The translations under genes were made by a program, and so were the position numbers. Positions 1-9,714 of a DNA stretch of 64,000 nt are shown one piece after another. The notes under the pieces were generated by a model. It had not been told where the DNA came from. It saw nothing but the letters and a program-made list of their open reading frames with translations, and ran no database searches. The number at the start of each line of letters is the position of its first letter. The stretch's first letter is position 1. The stretch lies in contig NZ_CADEAR010000003.1 of assembly GCF_902825325.1 (NCBI RefSeq), positions 310,001-374,000 on the forward strand, read 5' to 3'. The stretch is from Brucella tritici. GTDB lineage: Bacteria > Pseudomonadota > Alphaproteobacteria > Rhizobiales > Rhizobiaceae.

Positions 1-719
1 TCCTTCACCATGCGGTCGACCAGCTTGAAGGCTTCGAGACCTTCCGGTCCGTTGAAAGCGACCTTCTTCTCGTCTTCGGTCAGCATGGTGCCGCCCGCGC
101 CGAACAGAAGGGCTGAGAACATCCAGTCGTCGCCCTGCCAGCGGAAGTCGATGCCCTCATTGCCGTTGCCGAGGGCCTTGATCTTGCCGCCGAGTTCAAT
201 CACTTCATCCCAGGTGGTGGGCGGAGTGTCGGGATTGCCGCCTGCCGCCTTCAGAAGATCGGCATTGTAATACATGATCGGGTTGGAGGTTGCGAAAGCA
301 AGACCGACCTGACGGTCACCGACGCGGGCGAGGCTCAGCAGGTGATCGGTGAAGCCCTGCGCTTCCATGTCGGCTTCTTTTTCGACCAGCGGCTTCATGT
401 CGACGCCGATATTGCGTTCCGCCAGCACACGCAGGCGGTTCAAACCGGTGAAGGTGATATCCGGCATTTCCGACGTTCCGGCCTGACGCATGATCGTCTG
501 GATGCCTTCCTCGTAGGTCGCCGACGGGCTGACGAAGTTGATCTTGATGTTCGGATTGTCCTCCATGAATTTTTTGGAGATGTCGGCCATGACATCCTTG
601 AAGAAACCCGGCATCGGATAGTGCACGTTCAGTGTCGTGTCGGCAAAGGCGGGCGAGCCGAAGGCCGTTGTCATAGCCAGAGCGGCAAGTGCGCCAAGAT
701 TGCTTGCGAGGCGTTTCAT
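1..719 (-). CDS. ABC transporter substrate-binding protein (partial)
   Basis: This is the periplasmic solute receptor of the import system encoded by the next three genes. The visible 239 residues start with a Sec signal peptide (MKRLASNLGALAALA, cleavage near AFA-D) and continue as a family 1 (MalE/UgpB-like) fold: NIKINFVSPSATYEEG, the hinge region FATSNPIMYYNADLL and TTWDEVIELGGKI. The carboxyl end lies outside the window. It is the first gene of a minus-strand operon-like run and ends 35 bp before the permease gene. The ligand cannot be read from sequence; a sugar, polyol or glycerol phosphate is typical of the family. Confidence 0.9.
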   Translation of the reverse strand, partial: MKRLASNLGALAALAMTTAFGSPAFADTTLNVHYPMPGFFKDVMADISKKFMEDNPNIKINFVSPSATYEEGIQTIMRQAGTSEMPDITFTGLNRLRVLAERNIGVDMKPLVEKEADMEAQGFTDHLLSLARVGDRQVGLAFATSNPIMYYNADLLKAAGGNPDTPPTTWDEVIELGGKIKALGNGNEGIDFRWQGDDWMFSALLFGAGGTMLTEDEKKVAFNGPEGLEAFKLVDRMVK

Positions 720-754
720 GTTTGGGACTCCTGTGGAGGATGGGAGGGAAGAAT

Positions 755-1576
755 TCAGCCCTTGAGGCCGGTGAGGGTGATGCCTTCGATGAAGCGGCGC
801 TGGGCGGCGAGAAATGCCAGCAGCAGCGGCAGGGTGATGATGAGAGTCGCGGCCATCAGCGCCCCGTAATCGTCGCCTGCTTCCGCAGCGCGGAAATAGA
901 GGAGGCCGAGCGGTGGCGTGGCGCGTTCCATGCCGTTGACGACGATCAGCGGCCAGAACAGATCGTTCCAGTGCGCGACAACCGAAAAGATCGAAAAGGC
1001 GGTGATGGCAGGCCAGGCATTCGGCACGATCACCCGCATGACGATGCCTGCTTCCGACATGCCATCGAGACGCGCGGCGCTGATCAGATCGTCCGGCATG
1101 GCGCGGAAGAATTGCAGAAACAGGAATATGCCGAAGACCGAGATGAAGAACGGTGCGCTGAGAGCAAAATAGCTGTTGAGCACGCCGAGCTGGTTGAAAC
1201 CTACGTAGAAGGGCAATGCGGTGGCATGGATCGGCACGAGCAGGCCGAGCATGACCATCATCATCATAGTGCGCTGGCCGCGGAAATTGAGCTTTGCCAT
1301 GGCATAGGCGCAGGGAATGGCGACCACGACCTGAATGACCAGAATGAGCGCGCAGACAACGACGCCGTTGAACAGCAAAAGCCCCATCGGCACACGGCTG
1401 AATGCCTTGGCAAGATTATCCAGGAGTGCCCAGTTGTGCGGGATCAGCGACAGGGAAGACGAGAAAATATCCTGCTGCGACTTTGCCGCCGTCGACAGCA
1501 TGAAGATATAGGGTGCGAGGAAAAGCAGGGCCCCCAGTGAAAGGATGCCGAGGCGAAGTGAACGGGCGAAAGACAT
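755..1576 (-). CDS. ABC transporter permease, MalG/UgpE type
   Basis: Inner-membrane permease of 273 residues with about six membrane spans and the conserved cytoplasmic EAA loop that docks the ATPase (DDLISAARLDGMSEAGIVMRV, about residues 160-180, first part shown). Length and topology match the MalG/UgpE half of carbohydrate importers. A GAGGAA ribosome site lies 6 nt before the ATG, and the gene begins 10 bp after the first permease ends, so the two are surely co-transcribed. Confidence 0.92.
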   Translation of the reverse strand: MSFARSLRLGILSLGALLFLAPYIFMLSTAAKSQQDIFSSSLSLIPHNWALLDNLAKAFSRVPMGLLLFNGVVVCALILVIQVVVAIPCAYAMAKLNFRGQRTMMMMVMLGLLVPIHATALPFYVGFNQLGVLNSYFALSAPFFISVFGIFLFLQFFRAMPDDLISAARLDGMSEAGIVMRVIVPNAWPAITAFSIFSVVAHWNDLFWPLIVVNGMERATPPLGLLYFRAAEAGDDYGALMAATLIITLPLLLAFLAAQRRFIEGITLTGLKG

Positions 1577-1586
1577 ACCGGATTCC

Positions 1587-2519
1587 TCAATAGTGGGTGC
1601 GGCGGTCCAGCACGCGGAACTGCAACATCATCAGGATCACGAGGACCGCGAGAAAGATCACCGTCATCGCCGAAGCATAGCCGACGCGCAGATAGACGAA
1701 GCCTTCCTGATAGATCGTCCAGAGCAGGACTTCCGAAGCCTTGTTCGGGCCGCCCTCGGTCAGCGTCTTGACCGTCTCGAACACCTTCACGGCATTGATG
1801 ATGCTGATCGTCGTGACAAAAAGCGTGGTGGGGCCGAGCAGGGGCCATGTGACCAGTCGGAAGCGTTCCCAGCTGTTTTTCACGCCGTCCACTTCAGCAG
1901 CCGAATAGAGTTCTCGCGGGATGGCCGTGAGACCGGCCAGAAACAGCACCATGTTGAAGCCGACGCTCTGCCAGATGCCGATCAATGCGAGGCTGAGCAG
2001 CACCGTCTCGCTGGAGCCAAGCCAGTTGGGGCCAGCATTGCCGATCATGCCCAGCATGGCATTGACGGGGCCAAGTGTCGGATGCAGCAGATATTGCCAG
2101 ACGGTTGCCATGGCGACGAGGAGCGAAGCGACCGGCAGAAAATAGACCGTGCGGAAGAAGGCTTTGCCACGAACTTCGCCTTCGATAAGGAGGGCCACGC
2201 CGAGACCCAGAAAGACGGAAGCAGGCGCTACGATCGCGGTATAGATGGCGGTGTTCTTCAGCGAGATCAGAAATGTCCGGTCGCTGAACAGTTCGGCATA
2301 GTTATCCAGTCCGATGAATTCGAAACCGTCATAGCCAAGCTCGAAATTGGTCAGGCTCCAGAAAATGACGGCGGCAGTCGGCAGGAGGATCAGCAGCACC
2401 GTCAAAATGATGGCCGGAGCTGCCAGTTTCCAGGCTAGCCGTTCTTCGCGACGACGGGCTTCCTCAGCTGCCGTGCGTGCGCCAATGGCTGCAGAGCTGG
2501 AGAGCGTCATATCAGACAT
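1587..2519 (-). CDS. ABC transporter permease, MalF/UgpA type
   Basis: Second inner-membrane subunit, 310 residues, six predicted spans, with the EAA loop at about YSAAEVDGVKNSWERFRLVTW. I start it at MSDMTLSSS because that ATG overlaps the end of the ATPase gene by 8 nt, the usual coupled arrangement. A longer in-frame start 99 nt upstream would lie well inside the ATPase gene and has no membrane or domain content. Pairs with the downstream MalG-type permease. Confidence 0.9.
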   Translation of the reverse strand: MSDMTLSSSAAIGARTAAEEARRREERLAWKLAAPAIILTVLLILLPTAAVIFWSLTNFELGYDGFEFIGLDNYAELFSDRTFLISLKNTAIYTAIVAPASVFLGLGVALLIEGEVRGKAFFRTVYFLPVASLLVAMATVWQYLLHPTLGPVNAMLGMIGNAGPNWLGSSETVLLSLALIGIWQSVGFNMVLFLAGLTAIPRELYSAAEVDGVKNSWERFRLVTWPLLGPTTLFVTTISIINAVKVFETVKTLTEGGPNKASEVLLWTIYQEGFVYLRVGYASAMTVIFLAVLVILMMLQFRVLDRRTHY

Positions 2520-3690
2520 GAGCGGCAGCCTTTGCCGGTGCTGCAAGCTTGACAATGTTTCCGGCGGGCTGGCGCAGGCGCAGGCCATCTTCTCCGAAGA
2601 GGTAAGCGTTGCTGGCATCGAAATGCAGGCCCACGGGCAGGCCGACGACGATGTCGCGGGCTTCCTCGGGGGAAAGCTTCACAGTGAGGTCGTGCGAAGC
2701 GCCGGGAGCTTTGAGATAGACGAGAACTTCCGAGCCGAGAAATTCGATCCGTGAGACTGTGCCCGCTATGCCTGTCTTGTCGTGCGGCTTGAGCTGGAAA
2801 TGTTCCGGACGAATGCCAATGCGGATAGCGGTGCCGGAATGGGCGGCGACGTCCTGCAGGATGGCACGGCCTGCAAAATGCACCATGCCATTATCGCTGA
2901 CCAACGCTTCCAGAATATTGATGCGCGGCGTGCCGATGAATTGCGCGACCTCGATATGGCGTGGATCGTTATAGATCGCGGTCGGCGTGTCGATCTGGAG
3001 CAGTTTGCCGCCTATCATCACCGCTACACGGTCGGCCATGCTGAGTGCTTCGGCCTGGTCGTGGGTAACGTAGATTGTGGGGACACCGGCGCGGCGATGC
3101 AGTTCAACGATTTCCGCACGGGTGTGAACGCGCAGATTGGCATCGAGGTTCGATAGCGGCTCATCCATCAGGAATGCGCCGGGCTGGCGGACGAGCGCGC
3201 GGGCAAGGGCGACGCGCTGGCGCTGGCCCCCGGACATCTGGCCCGGCTTGCGGTCAAGCAGATGGTCTATCTTGAGGCTCGTTGCGGTTGCCTTGACCTG
3301 CTTCTGGATGGCGGCGCGCTTGCTGCGCTGGCCGGGAATGAAAGCGCCGATCATGGGCAGGCGTTCCACGGCGGTCAGATCACGCATTGCCAGCGGCACC
3401 GCGATATTCTGTGCCGTCGTCAGATGGGGGTAGAGCGCGTAGGACTGAAACACCATGGCGATGTTCCGATCGGCAGGGTGAGCGCCGGTTATGTTGCGCC
3501 CTGCAAGTTCCACGCTTCCTTCATCCGCATGGTCCAGACCGGCGAGAATACGCAGCAATGTGCTCTTTCCGCAGCCTGACGGGCCAACGAGGGCGATGAA
3601 TTCGCCTTCTGCAGCTTCAATGGAAATGCCATCGAGAATGCGGTTGCCCCCGTAGGATTTGCCGATGTCGCGAAGGATGAGCGTGCTCAC
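2512..3690 (-). CDS. ABC transporter ATP-binding protein, UgpC/MalK type
   Basis: The 392-residue ATPase powers the importer. Walker A GPSGCGKST (about 37-45), Q-loop FQSYALYPHL, signature MSGGQRQRVALARAL, Walker B FLMDEPLSNLDANLR and the H-loop YVTHDQ are all intact, followed by a C-terminal TOBE-type regulatory domain as in MalK and UgpC. Between the Q-loop and signature there is an extra stretch (about TAVERLPMIGAFIPGQRSK) not present in MalK as I know it. Start overlaps the phosphoesterase stop by 4 nt (ATGA), so expression is coupled. Confidence 0.93.
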   Translation of the reverse strand: MSTLILRDIGKSYGGNRILDGISIEAAEGEFIALVGPSGCGKSTLLRILAGLDHADEGSVELAGRNITGAHPADRNIAMVFQSYALYPHLTTAQNIAVPLAMRDLTAVERLPMIGAFIPGQRSKRAAIQKQVKATATSLKIDHLLDRKPGQMSGGQRQRVALARALVRQPGAFLMDEPLSNLDANLRVHTRAEIVELHRRAGVPTIYVTHDQAEALSMADRVAVMIGGKLLQIDTPTAIYNDPRHIEVAQFIGTPRINILEALVSDNGMVHFAGRAILQDVAAHSGTAIRIGIRPEHFQLKPHDKTGIAGTVSRIEFLGSEVLVYLKAPGASHDLTVKLSPEEARDIVVGLPVGLHFDASNAYLFGEDGLRLRQPAGNIVKLAAPAKAAAHV

Positions 3691-4532
3691 TGGCTTGCCT
3701 CCTCGGTGACTTTCTCGCCATCGCCGGAGTGGTGCGGATAAACTTCATGCACCACGTCATCAATGACGTAGGGTGTCAGCTCGTTGATGCGGACAATGCT
3801 GCTTGTGGCAACTTCATCGAGATCGTGAATGGCAGCGCCGAGGATACGCTCGCCGGGAAGGTCGCGTTCCATTGGCCCGACGATGAAGGCGGCGGCAGGC
3901 GCCCAGACATAATTCGTGCCGAACGCATCGCCCGACCATGCGCGGTGCAGGTGACCGCTGGCATGAAGCTGCACATTATACTGGGCGAAAAGATCATAAA
4001 GACGCTGGCGCGGAGCAGGGCGGATACCCCAGTAGCCGCTATCTCCTTCATCTGGATCGTCCACAAAGAGCGGCTTGTGCGCGAAGACGGCGACGGGCTT
4101 GCCATCGCTGTTTTTCAATTCGTCTTCGAGCCACTGGAACTGGTCTGCTTCTTCGGCTTCGTCGGAACCGATGATGAGACTGTTGAGGCCGATGATACGC
4201 CAGTTGCCGAAGTTTTCCGCCCAACGGTCCGGGCCGATATGACGGCGCCAGCGCATCAGGCGCTGCGGATTGACCGGCTGGTGGCTTTCGGGAAGGTGGC
4301 CGATATCGTGATTACCCGGAAGGCTGAGAACACGCGCCGGAAGCTCATTCAGGCAGGCACGGCAGAACAGAAGGTCGGCCTCCACATCGGCGCCGTCGAC
4401 TGTAAGGTCGCCGGTATGGATGATGAGATCCGGTTTCTGCTGATCGATCCAGGCAACGAGCGGTTCCCAGTTGCGGTTGAAGTGCGGCTTGATGGGGCTG
4501 AGGTGGGTGTCTGTAATCTGAACGATCCGCAC
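3687..4532 (-). CDS. calcineurin-like metallophosphoesterase (GpdQ-like)
   Basis: A dinuclear metal hydrolase of 281 residues. The five family blocks are present in order: D-x-H (QITDTHLS), GD (IIHTGDL), GNHD (SLPGNHDIG), VFAHKP and GHxH (ASGHLH). The start is a GTG preceded by AAGGAG at 8 nt; the reading frame is open further upstream but that part is low-complexity and basic. It is the promoter-proximal gene of the ABC transporter operon and overlaps the ATPase gene by 4 nt. In the family, GpdQ cleaves glycerophosphodiesters; coupling here suggests the operon imports a phosphodiester or its product, which is inference. Confidence 0.85.
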   Translation of the reverse strand: MRIVQITDTHLSPIKPHFNRNWEPLVAWIDQQKPDLIIHTGDLTVDGADVEADLLFCRACLNELPARVLSLPGNHDIGHLPESHQPVNPQRLMRWRRHIGPDRWAENFGNWRIIGLNSLIIGSDEAEEADQFQWLEDELKNSDGKPVAVFAHKPLFVDDPDEGDSGYWGIRPAPRQRLYDLFAQYNVQLHASGHLHRAWSGDAFGTNYVWAPAAAFIVGPMERDLPGERILGAAIHDLDEVATSSIVRINELTPYVIDDVVHEVYPHHSGDGEKVTEEASQ

Positions 4533-4860
4533 GGGTACGCTCCTTCTCGGGTCTGTCTCTTGTCGCAGCACTTTTTCTTGTGCTGCACTCCGCCGAGCGC
4601 ATTGTGCGCGGCATCTTGCCGGGGCTTTTAGGCGCGTTGTATGACAAGCCCGCTGCACTGCAGTGACAGTTGCATGACATCTGCTTGGAGCGACTCAAAA
4701 AGGGTGATTTGCCAAATTTGGAGGCATCGTTGTTTCGCCACTGCTCATGCTTTAGGCGATCAATCTGCACATTATAATATTACGAAGTAATTTGTATCTC
4801 CGTAACCTATTGTTTTTGAATTGATTTATGCCCTGATCTAGACATGCGTAAAACGCATAG
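4533..4860. other. intergenic region upstream of the phosphoesterase operon
   Basis: About 330 bp without a credible gene. It must hold the promoter of the leftward transporter operon and the upstream part of the rightward sRNA promoter. The 4745-4860 part is distinctly AT-rich compared with its surroundings. I see no repeat or tRNA in it. Confidence 0.5.
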
Positions 4861-4861
4861 C

Positions 4862-4887
4862 TGCATTGCGCTAAAGTTGCATTGCAA
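4862..4887 (+). promoter_or_regulatory. candidate LysR-type operator of the AbcR-like sRNA
   Basis: Two copies of TGCATTGC, at 4862-4869 and 4878-4885, the second embedded in the palindrome TTGCA-T-TGCAA (4877-4887). It sits about 20 bp before a TATAAA -10 hexamer at 4907-4912. A T-N11-A type dyad in this position fits a LysR-family activator. In Brucella the LysR regulator VtlR activates abcR2 (established); that this is its site is inference. Confidence 0.45.
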
Positions 4888-4918
4888 AAACAATGGGCAA
4901 CAGGCATATAAAGATCAT

Positions 4919-5031
4919 CTCAGCGCTGCGTTTCCTCCTCCCATTTGCGCAGGCTGAGTGTTCCCCTCTGGAGGTTTGCCTCAAAGGCACCTTCAAAACT
5001 CAAAGCCAGACATTTGTCTGGCTTTTTTTTT
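4919..5031 (+). ncRNA. AbcR/alpha-r15-like trans-acting sRNA
   Basis: About 113 nt with no reading frame but three hairpins. The first pairs CTCAGC (4919-4924) with GCTGAG (4953-4958) and exposes the anti-Shine-Dalgarno loop CCTCCTCCC (4934-4942). The second is small (TGCCT/AGGCA), preceded by GTTCCCCTC. The third is a Rho-independent terminator AAAGCCAGAC-ATTT-GTCTGGCTTT (5002-5025) with a nine-T tail. TATAAA at 4907-4912 gives a start near 4919. Length, three-hairpin design and the two pyrimidine-rich single-stranded motifs match AbcR RNAs, Hfq-dependent repressors of ABC-transporter mRNAs in Rhizobiales; notably it lies between an ABC transporter operon and aatA. Whether it is AbcR1 or AbcR2 cannot be told. 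Confidence 0.75.
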
Positions 5032-5071
5032 GGCTTTTTGCCGGAGCGCAAGTTTTCCCGAAGTCTGGATA

Positions 5072-5096
5072 TGAAAAAGGGGCCTTTCGGCCCCTT
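5072..5096 (-). terminator. Rho-independent terminator of aatA
   Basis: Perfect stem AAGGGGCC with loop GAAA on the minus strand followed by a T-run, 22 bp beyond the aatA stop. Confidence 0.9.
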
Positions 5097-5118
5097 GGTC
5101 ATTCTGTACCTGAAGTGT

Positions 5119-6501
<1,383 letters not shown>

Positions 6502-6570
6502 TTATCGCAAAGAAACTGATTGGACAGGAGGCGGACGGGCAGAAATATTGCGGCAGAACAGGAGATGACC

Positions 6571-7182
6571 ATGCTGACGCTTTATGAGCACGCCGATTCC
6601 GGTAATTGCTACAAACCCCGCCTGCTTCTGGCAAAAATCGGTAGGCCCTTTCGCCATGTCGCGGTCTCCTCGCTTGATGGATCGACGCGCACGCCTGAAT
6701 ATCTGGTCAAGAACCCGAACGGTAAGGTTCCGTTGCTGGAACTGGAAGACGGCCGTTTTCTCGCTGAATCGAATGCCATTCTTCTGCATCTGGCCGAGGG
6801 GACGCCCTTTTTGCCGAAAGACGCTTATGAACGCGCACTGGTCTATCAGTGGCTTTTCTTTGAACAATATAGCCACGAACCTTATATCGCAGTACGCCGG
6901 GCATTGATGGTTTATCCAGAGCGGTCTCGCGATGCGACGCCGGAACGCCTCGCTTCCACGCTGGCCGGCGGCGAAAAGGCGCTGGCCGTGATGGAAACCC
7001 AGCTGAAGAAAACGCCGTTCATCGCGGGTAACAATTATACGGTGGCTGATATCGCGCTCTATGCCTACACGCATGAAGCGCATCTGGGTGGTTTCAATAT
7101 GCGGCACTATCCCGCTGTGCGTGAATGGTTGCAGCGCGTGGCCAGCGACAAGGGGCATGTGCCGATCGACTGGCTGCCGTGA
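6571..7182 (+). CDS. glutathione S-transferase family protein
   Basis: 203 residues with the N-terminal thioredoxin-like domain (LTLYEHADSGNCYKPRLLLAKIG, first part; NGKVPLLELEDG with cis-Pro and ESNAI that bind glutathione) and an all-helical C-terminal domain with the NYTVADIALYAY motif. Likely conjugates or reduces small electrophiles; the substrate is unknown. Start at the ATG 6 nt behind AGGAG (6559-6564 region). It converges on the TetR gene with only 4 bp between stops. Confidence 0.9.
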   Translation: MLTLYEHADSGNCYKPRLLLAKIGRPFRHVAVSSLDGSTRTPEYLVKNPNGKVPLLELEDGRFLAESNAILLHLAEGTPFLPKDAYERALVYQWLFFEQYSHEPYIAVRRALMVYPERSRDATPERLASTLAGGEKALAVMETQLKKTPFIAGNNYTVADIALYAYTHEAHLGGFNMRHYPAVREWLQRVASDKGHVPIDWLP

Positions 7183-7186
7183 AGTC

Positions 7187-7837
7187 CTATTCCACCATCA
7201 GGTCGCGCAAGCTGCGCATGGCCATGACCTTGTAGGCGTCTATCAGCGCATGGCATTCGTTTTCCGAAACCTCGACCGCGATGCGCATGGTGGATTCGCC
7301 AAAATGCATCAGCAGGAAGGCGGTTTCGTCGAGTTGCGCCGGCAGCTTGCCGGGGGCGATCCGGCGGATCGTATCGGCCAGCAGCTGGCCGTTCTGCCTG
7401 CTTTCGGCAATTTCCAGTTTTGACAGGGATTTGTCTGTCTGGGTCGCCGACCAGATGTCGCGCATCGCCGGTTCCAGCCGCATCAGGGTCAGATATTCAT
7501 CGATCAGTGCATTGAAGGCGACGATCAACTCGTCAGCCGAACTGGCTGCTGCAAGCCCTTCCGCGATGCACTGGCGCGATTGCGCGTTACAGCTTTCAAA
7601 CAGGTAGCGGATCAGGGCGCTTTTATCGGGAAAATACTGATAGAGCGCGCCGATGGAGATACCGGCCTGCTGGGCGATTTCACTCATCTTGAGGCTGTCG
7701 CTGCCCTTGGCGGCGATCAGCGCCGTGGCGCATTCAGCGATGCGTCGAATCTTTTCCTGTGCGCGGCTCTGGCTGGGCGTGCGGCGTAGGATCGGTGCGC
7801 TGGTTGTCTCTGCTTGCTTGGCGGAATTCTGCTTCAT
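7187..7837 (-). CDS. TetR family transcriptional repressor
   Basis: 216 residues. The N-terminal helix-turn-helix is clear (IRRIAECATALIAAKGSDSL, then MSEIAQQAGISIGALYQYFPDKSALI, about residues 33-75); the C-terminal ligand domain is unassigned. I start it at MKQNSAKQ; the longer frame would begin inside the operators. Divergent from the NmrA/DUF1772 pair with two matching dyads between, so it most likely represses both that pair and itself. Confidence 0.9.
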   Translation of the reverse strand: MKQNSAKQAETTSAPILRRTPSQSRAQEKIRRIAECATALIAAKGSDSLKMSEIAQQAGISIGALYQYFPDKSALIRYLFESCNAQSRQCIAEGLAAASSADELIVAFNALIDEYLTLMRLEPAMRDIWSATQTDKSLSKLEIAESRQNGQLLADTIRRIAPGKLPAQLDETAFLLMHFGESTMRIAVEVSENECHALIDAYKVMAMRSLRDLMVE

Positions 7838-7868
7838 GACCGACTCACAATTTTTCTCTCTTGACAGA

Positions 7869-7915
7869 ATATGAGGATTGCTCACATATTGCAAATATGA
7901 GGGTTACTCATATTT
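7869..7915. promoter_or_regulatory. tandem TetR operators
   Basis: Two dyads with centres 26 bp apart. Site 1: ATATGAG-GATTG-CTCACAT (7869-7887, one mismatch). Site 2: AAATATGAG-GGTTA-CTCATATTT (7893-7915, perfect 9-bp arms). They lie between the divergent starts at 7837 and 7929. Position and symmetry support binding by the adjacent TetR protein. Confidence 0.8.
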
Positions 7916-7928
7916 TGGGAGAAGGAAG

Positions 7929-8762
7929 ATGAATACGTATCTTGATGATCGTTATCTGGTGATTGGTGCTACCGGCAAAACCGGCAGGCGCGTTGCGGAA
8001 AAGCTGCGGCAGAAGGGGCTTTCAGTTCGGGCCGTATCGCGGAGCACCGAGATTCCCTTTGACTGGAACAGCCAATCCACCTGGGCTGCGGCGCTTGACG
8101 GTATCGACAGCGCCTATGTGACATACCAGCCGGATATTGCCTTGCCGGGCGCCGTCGATGTCATTCGCGCATTTCTCGCGGCGGCAAAGACGGCAGGTGT
8201 CAAGCATGTCGTGCTTCTGTCTGGACGGGGCGAGGAGGAGGCGGAAGCTGCGGAACGGGTTCTGCAGGCTTCCGGGCTGGACTGGACCGTGCTGCGTGCC
8301 AGCTGGTTCATGCAGAATTTCAGCGAAAACTACATGCGGGACGAGTTGCTTTCAGGCTCGCTGACCTTGCCGGTCGGACCGACGAAGGAACCTTTCATCG
8401 ATGCCGACGACATTGCGGATGTGGCGGTTGCCGCGCTGACCGAGGCGGGGCATCGCAACCGGCTCTATGAGCTGACTGGGCCGGAACTGTTCAGCTTCAA
8501 CGAGGCTGTGAGCGAAATCGCCGGAGCGACAGGTCGGGCGCTGTCGTTTCATCCGGTCTCATTCGCCGATTACGAAGCCGCATTGCGTGAACAGGCATTG
8601 CCGGAAGATGTCATCACGCTTTTGCGCTATCTTTTCACCGAACTTTTCGATGGCCGCAACGCCAATGTGGCGCATGGCGTGGAGGAAGCCCTTGGACGAA
8701 AGCCGCGCCGGTTTGCAGATTTTGCGCGCAAGGCTGCCGTTGAAGGCATATGGGAGGGATAA
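7929..8762 (+). CDS. NmrA-like NAD(P)-binding oxidoreductase
   Basis: 277 residues, atypical short-chain dehydrogenase fold of the NmrA/HSCARG group. The dinucleotide loop is VIGATGKTGRRVAEKL near the N terminus, and the substrate half has LDWTVLRASWFMQNF. Such proteins either reduce quinone-like substrates or sense NADP redox state; which applies here is unknown. ATG follows GGAGAAGGAAG directly. First gene of a two-gene operon under the TetR operators. Confidence 0.88.
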   Translation: MNTYLDDRYLVIGATGKTGRRVAEKLRQKGLSVRAVSRSTEIPFDWNSQSTWAAALDGIDSAYVTYQPDIALPGAVDVIRAFLAAAKTAGVKHVVLLSGRGEEEAEAAERVLQASGLDWTVLRASWFMQNFSENYMRDELLSGSLTLPVGPTKEPFIDADDIADVAVAALTEAGHRNRLYELTGPELFSFNEAVSEIAGATGRALSFHPVSFADYEAALREQALPEDVITLLRYLFTELFDGRNANVAHGVEEALGRKPRRFADFARKAAVEGIWEG

Positions 8763-8764
8763 TC

Positions 8765-9247
8765 ATGACAATGAGTTTTCAATTGCTTGTTCTGCTGACA
8801 GCATGGGGAAGCGCGATTACCGGTGGCATTTTCTATGCGTTTTCAAGTTTCGTGATGGCCGCGCTGGCGCGCATTCCGGCCAATGCGGGCATAACGGCTA
8901 TGCAGTCGATCAATATCACCGTCATTAATGGCACGTTCTTTGCCGTCTTCTTCGGCACTGCATTGTTGTGTCTGGCGATTATCGTACTGGGATTGATGGG
9001 CTTCGGAGGCTTGTCGAAATGGGCGATGATCGGCGCTGCCGTCTATCTCGTCGGCACTATTGGCGTCACGATGGCTTTGAATGTGCCGCTGAACAACCAG
9101 CTTGCCGTGATGGATGCCAATGCCGCCGCTTCGCCGGATGTCTGGCTCGCTTATGTACGCGACTGGACCGTATGGAATCACGTTCGCACCGTCGCGGCGC
9201 TGATCGCGGCCTTGATTCTGGGTGCAAGCGCGCTGGCGAGAGGCTGA
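8765..9247 (+). CDS. DUF1772 (anthrone oxygenase-like) membrane protein
   Basis: 160 residues with four predicted membrane spans. The N-terminal LLTAWGSAITGGIFYAFS and the later NVPLNNQLA belong to the DUF1772 family, which includes fungal anthrone oxygenases and many bacterial proteins of unknown role. It starts 2 bp after the oxidoreductase stop, with GGAGGG 6 nt before its ATG, so the two act together, plausibly in oxidation or detoxification of an aromatic compound sensed by the TetR protein. Confidence 0.85.
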   Translation: MTMSFQLLVLLTAWGSAITGGIFYAFSSFVMAALARIPANAGITAMQSINITVINGTFFAVFFGTALLCLAIIVLGLMGFGGLSKWAMIGAAVYLVGTIGVTMALNVPLNNQLAVMDANAAASPDVWLAYVRDWTVWNHVRTVAALIAALILGASALARG

Positions 9248-9261
9248 GTAAGGCAGGCAAA

Positions 9262-9290
9262 TAAAAAAGGCGGGCCCGAAGACCCGCCTT
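9262..9290 (-). terminator. terminator of cspA
   Basis: Stem AAGGCGGG/CCCGCCTT with six Ts on the minus strand, 21 bp beyond the cspA stop; it can also stop transcripts of the convergent DUF1772 operon. Confidence 0.85.
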
Positions 9291-9311
9291 CTCTCTGCCT
9301 TGCGGCAAAAC

Positions 9312-9521
9312 TTATGCTGCGACCAGGTTGTCGGCAGACGAACGGCCCGAACGACGGTCCTGTACGATTTCGTACGAAACCTTCTGGCCTTCATCGAGCG
9401 TGGCCAGACCAGCGCGCTGAACGGCGGAGATGTGAACGAAAACGTCCGTGCCGCCCTGATCAGGCTGAATGAAGCCGAAGCCCTTGGTCGTGTTGAACCA
9501 CTTAACTGTTCCCGTAGCCAT
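9312..9521 (-). CDS. cspA: cold shock protein
   Basis: 69-residue single cold-shock domain, an RNA chaperone. RNP1 KGFGFIQP and RNP2 VFVHISAV are complete. AAAGGA stands 8 nt before the ATG. A promoter about 150 bp upstream gives a 5' leader of roughly 140 nt, which is the usual arrangement for temperature-controlled csp mRNAs. Confidence 0.97.
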   Translation of the reverse strand: MATGTVKWFNTTKGFGFIQPDQGGTDVFVHISAVQRAGLATLDEGQKVSYEIVQDRRSGRSSADNLVAA

Positions 9522-9668
9522 GGGAAATTCCTTTGTAACATTAGTAGTAGAGTAGTCCGTATGCTTCGCACACGTCCCTGTGAATCGAATTTATGGACAG
9601 GAGATCGTCAGGAAGCACGGCGGGCCGCACGGGTCGCAAAGTCACTTGACCGAAAAATCGATGCGCTA

Positions 9669-9697
9669 ACTATATGCGACAAATTTGACCAATACAA
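9669..9697 (-). promoter_or_regulatory. cspA promoter
   Basis: Reading the minus strand: TTGTAT, 17-nt spacer, TATAGT. The predicted start near 9662 leaves a leader of about 140 nt before the cspA ATG at 9521. Confidence 0.6.
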
Positions 9698-9714
9698 GAC
9701 AGCTAGAATGCTAG

